From Candidatus Villigracilis saccharophilus (GTDB lineage Bacteria > Chloroflexota > Anaerolineae > Anaerolineales > Villigracilaceae), in NCBI GenBank assembly GCA_016709305.1, contig JADJNA010000062.1, positions 1-64,000 of the forward strand: 64,000 nt of DNA. The letters are read 5' to 3'. Numbering within the stretch: position 1 is the first letter of the stretch; every line of letters starts with the position of its first letter. Under the pieces are notes generated by a model, which worked only from the letters and a program-made list of their open reading frames with translations, was not told where the DNA came from and searched no databases. Both the position numbers and the translations under genes were made by a program. This document shows, piece after piece, positions 58,070 to 64,000 of the stretch.

Positions 58070-59071
58070 ATGCGACATTTTGTTGTAGTGGGAGTATTGG
58101 TCATTCTGGTGGCTGGTCTCACATATATCGGGTTGGATTCACTGGGCTTAATGCCAATTGCGGCAAGCGCTCAAGCCATACCGATCGATTGGATGTGGAA
58201 TTGGCAGGTGGTTGCCATTTCATTTCTTTTTTCACTGATCATTGTGCCGATGATCTACAGCATGATCGTCTTTCGGCGCAGAAAAGGTGATACCACTGAC
58301 GCTGAACATATCGAAGGCAATACCAACCTGGAGATCGCGTGGACCGTGCTTCCCCTGTTTTTGGTATTAACTTTTGCTTATATGGGAGCATTTTCTTTGG
58401 GGGAAATGCGCCGCGCAGATCCAAACGCGATGATCATCAAGGTGTCCGGCCAGCAATGGACCTGGACCTTTGAATATCCAGAGACCGGGGTGGTTTCCTC
58501 TGAATTGCATTTGCCGTTGAACAGGCAGGTTTTGTTAATGATGGAATCCAAGGATGTCATCCATTCGTTTTGGGTGCCGGAATTTCGCGTCAAACAGGAC
58601 GTTGTGCCGGGACGCATAACCGAGTATAGGATCACACCTTCATTGGTTGGCACATATATGGTTCGTTGTGCTGAAATTTGCGGAACATCGCATGCCTATA
58701 TGGAATCGAGGGTGATCGTGGATGATGTGGCAATATTCGAAGCGTGGATGGATGAACAAGCTGAACTCGCTGCGATAAAGACGCCGGAAGGAATGGGAAA
58801 GCAATTGGTTACGGCCAATGGTTGTTTGGGGTGCCACTCGATTACCAGTGTTTCCCTTGCCACGGCTCCCACCTGGTTCGGATTGTATGGCGCTGAAGTT
58901 CCGCTGGCTGATGGTACGACGGTCATTTCAGATGACGCTTATATTGCCGAGTCAATTCTTGCTCCGAAGGCTAAGGAAGTGGCGGGTTATTCTCCGACCA
59001 TCATGCCTGCGTTTACATTGACCGATGAAGAGATAGCACACATCATCGCTTACATAAAGACCTTAAAATAA
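58070..59071 (+). CDS. coxB: Cytochrome c oxidase subunit II with fused heme c domain
   Basis: A 333-residue CoxII of the caa3 type. The order is a signal/anchor, two membrane helices (VVAISFLFSLIIVPMIYSMI; VLPLFLVLTFAYMGAFSL), a cupredoxin domain with the CuA site (His165; CAEICGTSHAYM with Cys200, Cys204, His208, Met211), and a C-terminal cytochrome c with CLGCH (252-256) and Met312 in IMPAF. The fused heme lets it accept electrons without a separate soluble donor. First gene of the oxidase operon. GAGGAGAGAGCT precedes the ATG. Confidence 0.96.
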   Translation: MRHFVVVGVLVILVAGLTYIGLDSLGLMPIAASAQAIPIDWMWNWQVVAISFLFSLIIVPMIYSMIVFRRRKGDTTDAEHIEGNTNLEIAWTVLPLFLVLTFAYMGAFSLGEMRRADPNAMIIKVSGQQWTWTFEYPETGVVSSELHLPLNRQVLLMMESKDVIHSFWVPEFRVKQDVVPGRITEYRITPSLVGTYMVRCAEICGTSHAYMESRVIVDDVAIFEAWMDEQAELAAIKTPEGMGKQLVTANGCLGCHSITSVSLATAPTWFGLYGAEVPLADGTTVISDDAYIAESILAPKAKEVAGYSPTIMPAFTLTDEEIAHIIAYIKTLK

Positions 59072-59090
59072 GATGGCGGAGGATTAAAAG

Positions 59091-60791
59091 ATGAAGAACT
59101 TCTTTTCGACCGCCCTTGCGCGTGGTTTGTTCTGGCAGTTGATCGGTACTCTTGTAGGTGCTGGTTTGGTGACAGGCATTCGTGCGGCGATGGGCTTAAG
59201 TACTACTGACACATTCTTTTTTACAGAATCACTTGTGACCCTTGGTCTTGGTGGTATTTTTGCTCTGATCTTCCGCACCGAACTCGCCGCATCACAGTTG
59301 CAATTCCTGACTGTTGATATGAAACTGTTCGGTCAGAATGGTCCTCAACTGTATAACACTCTCATGTCTCTTCACGGCATGGTCATGATCGTCTCGATCC
59401 TGTTGGGGATTGCCGGCATTATGAACTATGTTGTGCCGCTTTTACTTGGCGCGCAGGATATGGCATTCCCTCGTTTGAATGCATTTTCCTATTGGATCGC
59501 GGTACCTGCGGCGGTTCTTCTGATCATGAGCCTGATCCTTGGCGGTTTCGACACAGGTTGGACGGGATATCCGCCCCTTTCTGTTCGTGCTCCTGTTGGC
59601 GTGCAAATGTTTTTCCTTGGCGTATTCACAGCAGGCTGGTCATCCATTCTCGGTGCACTAAATGTGATCGTGACCGTTGTCCGTATGCGCTCAAAGGGAA
59701 TGACAGCCATGCGGATGCCGATCCTAGTCTGGGCATCCATTGCAACCTCCATCATCTCCTTGACCGCCACTCAGTTGATCGGTCTGTCATTCCAATTGGT
59801 GATGTTCCAGCGCCTTTTAGGGATGGGCTTCTTTGACCCAGCCAAAGGCGGCAATCCAGTGCTCTTTCAGCACCTTTTCTGGTTCTATTCACATCCCGCG
59901 GTTTATGTATTCGTTCTGCCCGGCTTAGGTGTGATCTCTGAGCTATTGCCTGTCTTTGCACGCAAACCATTGTTCGGTTATCGCTGGATTGCCATGTCTT
60001 CGCTGGGTATTGCGCTGGTGGGCTTCCTGGTTTGGGCGCACCATATGTTTACTTCAGGTATGAATGAATACTTGCGGGTACCGTTTATGTACAGCACTTT
60101 ATTGGTGGCAGTGCCGACAGGCGTCAAATTCTTCTCCTGGCTGGCTACGATCTGGAAGGGAAAACTCTCCTACGAGACGCCGCTGTTATTCGTGATCGGC
60201 GCGATCGTTGTCTTCCTTATGGGTGGTCTGACCGGCCCCCCCAATGCCACAGTTTCAGTGGATCTACACCTTCACGATACCTATTTCATTGTGGGACATT
60301 TCCACGACACGATCTTTGGCGGATTTGTCTTCCCATTTTTTGCGGCTGTGTATTACTGGTTTCCCAAGGCGACTGGCCGCCGCATGAACGAGACCCTGGG
60401 CAAGATCCACTTTTGGATCATGACACCTTCGTTCTTTGTGATGACCCTGGGCATGATGCGCATCGGTTTGCTGGGTATGCGCCGCCGCATCGCAGATTAC
60501 GACCCTGCCATGGGCTTTGATTCAACACACCTTATCCTGACGATCACGGGCTACCTGATTTTCATTTCTGTGTGTGTCTTCATTTACAACTTCTTCAACA
60601 GCATCAAGAATGGAGAAAAGGCGGAAGGTAATGTTTGGAATTCCCGCTCACCCGAGTGGCAGGTCCCATCACCCATGCCTGCGCATAACTACGATCAACC
60701 CTTTGAGGTCGTTGGTGAACCCTATGATTACGGTTTGCCCGGCTCGAAATATGTTGAATTCAGCGCTCCCACAAAGAGCAAGCATAAATAA
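59091..60791 (+). CDS. coxA: Cytochrome c oxidase subunit I (A2-type)
   Basis: Catalytic proton-pumping subunit, 566 residues. Low-spin heme ligand in MSLHGMVM; CuB/active-site residues in YSHPAVYVFVLPG (His268, Tyr272), HH in VWAHHMFTSG, and HFH in IVGHFHDTIFG. The segment reads YSHPAVY instead of GHPEVY, so the proton-gate Glu is replaced by the Tyr-Ser pair of type A2 oxidases. An extra N-terminal helix (WQLIGTLVGAGLVTGIRAA) precedes the core. Translated 19 bp after coxB, with GGAGG upstream. Intact. Confidence 0.95.
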   Translation: MKNFFSTALARGLFWQLIGTLVGAGLVTGIRAAMGLSTTDTFFFTESLVTLGLGGIFALIFRTELAASQLQFLTVDMKLFGQNGPQLYNTLMSLHGMVMIVSILLGIAGIMNYVVPLLLGAQDMAFPRLNAFSYWIAVPAAVLLIMSLILGGFDTGWTGYPPLSVRAPVGVQMFFLGVFTAGWSSILGALNVIVTVVRMRSKGMTAMRMPILVWASIATSIISLTATQLIGLSFQLVMFQRLLGMGFFDPAKGGNPVLFQHLFWFYSHPAVYVFVLPGLGVISELLPVFARKPLFGYRWIAMSSLGIALVGFLVWAHHMFTSGMNEYLRVPFMYSTLLVAVPTGVKFFSWLATIWKGKLSYETPLLFVIGAIVVFLMGGLTGPPNATVSVDLHLHDTYFIVGHFHDTIFGGFVFPFFAAVYYWFPKATGRRMNETLGKIHFWIMTPSFFVMTLGMMRIGLLGMRRRIADYDPAMGFDSTHLILTITGYLIFISVCVFIYNFFNSIKNGEKAEGNVWNSRSPEWQVPSPMPAHNYDQPFEVVGEPYDYGLPGSKYVEFSAPTKSKHK

Positions 60792-60806
60792 AGGGGAGGG
60801 ACTCAC

Positions 60807-61577
60807 ATGTCACATACACACGATAAATCTTCTGCTCTCAGTCAAGGCGTCGTAATCTTCATCTATCTCGCAGTCTTGACCGCTCTGGAATATTTTGTGG
60901 CGGTTACATTTTCTGCCGTCTCCATATTGGCTGTCGTGGCTGTCATCAAGCTGGCGCTGGTCATGTACTATTACATGCACATTTATAAGCTGAACGAGGA
61001 AGGAGAAAGCGATAGGGATTCTTACTCCTATAAGACCGGCTCGAACCGGCTCGGCCTGTGGCTGTTTCTGCTTTCTGACGCGTTCGTCTTCGCTGGTTTG
61101 TTGACCGTCCGCATTAACTTGCTTGGACTCACTCGTCCGCATTTGAACCAGATGCTCGGCCTGTTTGTGACCGTCGTCCTGCTGATCTCATCCTTCTTCA
61201 TGAATCGCGGCGAGACCTTGATGGCGAATGGTGACAGGAAGGGCTTCCTCACCAACACCATGATCACATTTGTGCTTGGGCTCGGATTCTTGCTTGGCGT
61301 TGTTGCTGTCGAATGGCCGATGGCTGCTGCCGAAGGCCTGACCGCCAGCAGCGGTGCGGCTGGCGCGGTTTTCTATATGATGACTGGCATGCATGCCTTC
61401 CATGTATTCACCGGGCTGGTTTTCCTGCTGATCGTGATGAATAACGCCCGCAAAAATGTCTACTCTGCTGAAAAGCATTGGGGCGTTGAAGCGGCAGCCG
61501 TCTACTGGCATTTCGTTGACTTGGTCTGGATCATCTTCTATCCCGCCTTGTATCTTATCGGGAAATTGCTGGCATAA
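60807..61577 (+). CDS. Fused cytochrome c oxidase subunit IV-III
   Basis: A 256-residue protein in two parts. Residues about 1-70 match the small prokaryotic CoxIV (GVVIFIYLAVLTALEYFVAV, then AVIKLALVMYYYMHIYKL). Residues about 80-256 are CoxIII (GLWLFLLSDAFVFAGLLTV, HAFHVFTGLVFLLIVM, HWGVEAAAVYWHFVDLVW). The usual Glu of helix III in CoxIII (FLxSE) is Asp (LLSDA). No separate CoxIV gene is present, consistent with a real fusion. It follows coxA by 15 bp with GGGAGGGA upstream. Intact. Confidence 0.88.
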   Translation: MSHTHDKSSALSQGVVIFIYLAVLTALEYFVAVTFSAVSILAVVAVIKLALVMYYYMHIYKLNEEGESDRDSYSYKTGSNRLGLWLFLLSDAFVFAGLLTVRINLLGLTRPHLNQMLGLFVTVVLLISSFFMNRGETLMANGDRKGFLTNTMITFVLGLGFLLGVVAVEWPMAAAEGLTASSGAAGAVFYMMTGMHAFHVFTGLVFLLIVMNNARKNVYSAEKHWGVEAAAVYWHFVDLVWIIFYPALYLIGKLLA

Positions 61578-61586
61578 ATTCAGTTG

Positions 61587-61623
61587 AAAAACTCTCATTA
61601 CGGGGCGGGTAATGAGAGTTTTT
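61587..61623 (+). terminator. Intrinsic terminator of the cox operon
   Basis: A perfect 14-bp stem (61587-61600 with 61610-61623) with A5/T5 ends and a 9-nt GC-rich loop, 9 bp past the subunit IV-III stop, followed by TATTTG. Confidence 0.9.
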
Positions 61624-61676
61624 TATTTGTGTTCAAATATTGCAGATTCTGGTATAAGTGAATAAATAACCATTTT

Positions 61677-61704
61677 ATCGGGGCGGCCTCAAGGTCGCCC
61701 CGAT
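61677..61704 (+). other. GC-rich hairpin in front of the SCO gene
   Basis: Stem ATCGGGGCG-GCC/GGT-CGCCCCGAT with TCAA loop, ending 20 bp before the SCO start codon. No T tract follows. It may be a leader structure or an attenuator for the assembly genes. Confidence 0.5.
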
Positions 61705-61723
61705 TTGGAGTGTTAAACAATAA

Positions 61724-62320
61724 ATGAACACAAAGACTTTACGTACCGGCGTTTTTGTATTTGCGATTGTTGTTATATCCATCACCGTTGCTTTCTTATT
61801 TTCCAGTCAATCCGGGTTTCGCGGGACAACATACAATGAGCCATTTCCGCCCGCGCCAAATTTTGAATTGGCTCACGCAAATGGAGATCTGTTCCGCCTG
61901 AACGACCAGCGCGAGAAGATCGTTCTACTGTTTTTTGGATATACATCCTGTCCTGATGTATGTCCCACGACCTTGGCTGAATTGAATCAAGCCCTGCAGA
62001 AAATCGGAAAAAAAGCTGAGTCCGTTCAAGTTATCCTTATCTCGGTTGACCCCGAGCGTGATACTCCGCAGAAGATACAGGAATATGTAGAACGCTTCAA
62101 TCCCTCATTTATCGGTTTGAGCGGATCGATGGGGACCCTGCAAAAAATATGGGATGATTATGGGATCTTCCGTGAGACGGTTGAGAGTGATGCCGGCCTT
62201 ATTGTTAATCACACTGCGCGGGTCATCTTGATCGATAAGGATGTCAAAATGCGGCTCTCTTATGGTTTTGACACGCCAGTGGAAGACATCGTTCACGACC
62301 TAGACCTTTTGTTGAAATAG
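61724..62320 (+). CDS. SCO1/SenC-type copper chaperone
   Basis: Membrane-anchored thioredoxin-fold protein that inserts copper into the CuA site of CoxII. 198 residues; N-terminal helix (TGVFVFAIVVISITVAFLF), then copper ligands Cys76 and Cys80 in YTSCPDVCPTTLAEL and His163 in IVNHTARV. ISVDPERDTP is conserved. It begins a second cox-related transcript or a continuation after the terminator at 61587. Intact. Confidence 0.94.
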   Translation: MNTKTLRTGVFVFAIVVISITVAFLFSSQSGFRGTTYNEPFPPAPNFELAHANGDLFRLNDQREKIVLLFFGYTSCPDVCPTTLAELNQALQKIGKKAESVQVILISVDPERDTPQKIQEYVERFNPSFIGLSGSMGTLQKIWDDYGIFRETVESDAGLIVNHTARVILIDKDVKMRLSYGFDTPVEDIVHDLDLLLK

Positions 62321-62340
62321 CACGTATAGAAAGCGATCCT

Positions 62341-62835
62341 ATGCCTCCTCTCGTTACAATTATAAAAAGAATATCCATTTCACTTTTGATCGGTCTTGTT
62401 ATTGGCGCTCTGATCAACGAGATATCCTTCCTTTTCCTGCGGGAAACTGCTCGCGCTCCCCAGGTCGTCGAACTTGTCATCCCTGACGGCACGGCAGAAC
62501 GCGTAACGCGCGGCGAAACCCCGCCGGCCCTGCCTGATTCAATGACATTCGTTGTGGGTGATACCCTGCTTGTAAGGAATGAAGACAGAACTGATCATGA
62601 GCTTGGTCCATTGTGGATCCCGGCGGGCACATCTGCGAGTCTGGCTTTGGACTCGGCGCAATCCTACGCCTATAGCTGTTCGTTCCAGCCTGAAAAATAT
62701 TTTGGAATGGATGTGCATGAACCCCTGACCTTCGGCACTCGTTTATATGGAATTTTGTACTCCGGTTTGCCATTGGGCGGTTTGATCGCATTATATGTTG
62801 TCATCATGCCTGAGAAAAGAAAAGATAAAAAATGA
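62341..62835 (+). CDS. Small membrane-anchored cupredoxin-like protein
   Basis: A 164-residue protein with an N-terminal helix (ISISLLIGLVIGALINEISFL) and a C-terminal helix (GILYSGLPLGGLIALYVVIM). The middle, from VVGDTLLVRNEDRTDHELG, through GTSASLALDSAQSYAYSC to KYFGMDV, has the strand pattern of cupredoxins; His86, Cys113 and Met123 are candidate copper ligands, though the second His normally between Cys and Met is missing. Placed between SCO and SURF1, it is a candidate oxidase copper-assembly factor. I know no named family for it. It overlaps the next start by ATGA. Confidence 0.6.
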   Translation: MPPLVTIIKRISISLLIGLVIGALINEISFLFLRETARAPQVVELVIPDGTAERVTRGETPPALPDSMTFVVGDTLLVRNEDRTDHELGPLWIPAGTSASLALDSAQSYAYSCSFQPEKYFGMDVHEPLTFGTRLYGILYSGLPLGGLIALYVVIMPEKRKDKK

Positions 62836-63575
62836 TCTTAAGGAAAATGTTCAGTCGTGCGTGGCTGTTAACGACTTTGCTGGTTCTTGCAGGAACTGCC
62901 TTCTGCGCGCGCATGGGCATCTGGCAGTTGGACAGGCTTGAAAAACGTCGCGAGTTCAACGCTCAAGTTGAGTCTATGCGTGCTGCAGAACCCTTGGATC
63001 TGAATAATAACTTGCCGTCCGATATCGGATTGATGGAGTGGCGCGCCGTCACTGTCTCCGGTGAATATGACCTTGAGAATCAGGTGGTCTTACGGAATCA
63101 GAATAACGGTGATCAATACGGATATCACCTGATCACCCCGCTTCTTTTCGACGGGGGAGCTGTTCTGGTGGACCGCGGCTGGATTCCCGCTGATGGAAAT
63201 TCCGCTCCAGAAGATTGGCGCAAGTACGATGAATTAGGTCAGGTTATTGTGACGGGGCAGATCAGGATCGGGCAGGCGCTGCCAATTTTCGGCGGTGTGG
63301 CGGACCCGGAATTATCTTCAGGTCAGACCAGGCTGGATGCGTGGAATAACTTTAATGTGGAGCGTATCGCGAAGCAGATCCCATATCCGATATTAGGTGT
63401 TTATGTTCAGCCCAACGCGGACGATGAAAATTCGGCGCCGCCGATAGCGTTCCAGCCGGTGGTTGAATTGACCGAAGGCTCGCATTTTGGGTACGCGTTG
63501 CAATGGTTTTCGTTCGCGACCATCTTGTTTATTGGCTATCCATTTTATTTGAGAAAGCAGAAGCAGACTTCATGA
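62832..63575 (+). CDS. SURF1-family oxidase assembly protein
   Basis: A 247-residue Surf1 homologue, needed for heme a insertion into CoxI. It has one helix at each end (WLLTTLLVLAGTAFCARMGIWQLDRL and FGYALQWFSFATILFIGYPFYL), with conserved MEWRAVTVSGEYD, YGYHLITPLLFDGGAVLVDRGWI, and the C-terminal HFGYALQWF. Overlaps its neighbours by 4 bp on both sides, showing tight coupling. Intact. Confidence 0.92.
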   Translation: MILRKMFSRAWLLTTLLVLAGTAFCARMGIWQLDRLEKRREFNAQVESMRAAEPLDLNNNLPSDIGLMEWRAVTVSGEYDLENQVVLRNQNNGDQYGYHLITPLLFDGGAVLVDRGWIPADGNSAPEDWRKYDELGQVIVTGQIRIGQALPIFGGVADPELSSGQTRLDAWNNFNVERIAKQIPYPILGVYVQPNADDENSAPPIAFQPVVELTEGSHFGYALQWFSFATILFIGYPFYLRKQKQTS

Positions 63576-64000
63576 AATATTCTCTTCGATCATCATTTGC
63601 CCGTTTGAACCTGGTGTTATTTGCCATTGTCTTTTTGCTGACCATTGTTGGGCGTATCGTAACGATCACCGGCGCGTGGGCTTTTTGTGTTGGCTGGCCT
63701 GTGTGTCTTCCAACCCAGCCCGTGGGGTATTGGAAACTATTGCATCTTGTTCTGGTGGGCGTTGCTTCGATCGTGATGATGATCGTTCTGCGAAAAGCCT
63801 GGCGTGAACAGCGCAGCCAAAATTTGCTCCTGCCCCTGACCACTGTGACAGGCGTCTTGTTCTTCGGTCAGGCATTTATTGGCGCAATTATCGTGACTCG
63901 CGCTTTTCCTTTGCATTTGGTGGTATTGCATACCATGTCTGCCGTTGCTCTGTGGATCGCATTGGGGACGCTTGTTTTTGCTTCCGGCGTGCTTGCCAAA
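63572..64000 (+). CDS. CtaA-like heme A biosynthesis protein, partial
   Basis: ATG 63572 overlaps the SURF1 stop (ATGA). The 143 visible codons encode about four membrane helices: LNLVLFAIVFLLTIVGRIVT, WKLLHLVLVGVASIVMMIVL, LLLPLTTVTGVLFFGQAFIG and VLHTMSAVALWIALGTLVF. After the first helix come TGAWAFCVGWPVC, which corresponds to the CtaA loop with its Cys pair, and candidate heme ligands in LLHLVLVG and VLHTMS. In some Chloroflexota the CtaA-like half is fused to the CtaB farnesyltransferase; the window ends too soon to tell. Confidence 0.7.
   Translation, partial: MKYSLRSSFARLNLVLFAIVFLLTIVGRIVTITGAWAFCVGWPVCLPTQPVGYWKLLHLVLVGVASIVMMIVLRKAWREQRSQNLLLPLTTVTGVLFFGQAFIGAIIVTRAFPLHLVVLHTMSAVALWIALGTLVFASGVLAK

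Noticed and set aside
1..64000. CRISPR array, prophage or rRNA operon
   Set aside because: No evenly spaced direct repeats, phage structural genes or rRNA-like sequence were found; the only internal repeat is the coding duplication at 55.8-57.6 kb.

Overview
The window looks like a chromosomal segment of an Anaerolineae-type Chloroflexota bacterium. This is an inference from gene content: a sugar-binding lipoprotein with a TEAP/TDAP-rich linker, an Agl23-like membrane glycosyltransferase fused to NHL repeats, a caa3-type oxidase with the YSHPAVY motif, type 2 IPP isomerase, a DUF58/transglutaminase pair and a CtaA-like protein. No rRNA, CRISPR array or prophage was seen, and no gap between genes exceeds about 300 bp.

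Region 1 (1-16.1 kb, all minus strand) is one long catabolic operon, probably starting with its own LacI-type regulator. In transcription order it holds the LacI regulator, an ABC sugar-binding lipoprotein, two ABC permeases, a GH4 enzyme, a BadF-type sugar kinase, a ChbG/YdjC deacetylase, a GH3 beta-glycosidase with PA14 domain, an aldo/keto reductase, a GH94 cellobiose/chitobiose-type phosphorylase, a GH1 beta-glucosidase and a partial unknown gene. A double LacI-type palindrome lies in front of the regulator. Two strong 14-bp hairpins sit between genes of the operon. The cluster appears to import beta-linked oligosaccharides and can split them by three chemistries.

Region 2 (16.3-32 kb) is mixed: a PIG-V-like mannosyltransferase, DUF58 plus transglutaminase, MoeB-rhodanese, ferritin-VIT1 transporter, enolase, a TIR-domain protein, CTP synthase, a Roadblock/LC7 protein, a secreted protein, peptidyl-tRNA hydrolase and a membrane phospho/sulfo-transferase-like protein. 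Region 3 (32-55.7 kb) is largely housekeeping: mfd, uvrB, fni, acpP, sucCD, Agl23-NHL, rlmN, HAD phosphatase, DUF1028, clpP, tig, tRNA-Leu(UAG), bcp and two PQQ-propeller lipoproteins. A TnpB-only IS605-type element is inserted between acpP and sucD.

Region 4 (55.8-64 kb) is respiratory: a four-heme cytochrome c lipoprotein made by internal duplication, divergent from a caa3 oxidase operon (coxB with heme c, coxA of A2 type, a fused subunit IV-III), then SCO, a small cupredoxin-like membrane protein, SURF1 and the start of a CtaA-like heme A biosynthesis protein.

An important caution: about eleven otherwise ordinary genes are broken by single-base indels, several in homopolymers or repeats, and one by an in-frame amber codon. 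The pattern resembles residual errors of a long-read assembly more than biological decay. Such genes are annotated here over their full homologous extent, with the break described.
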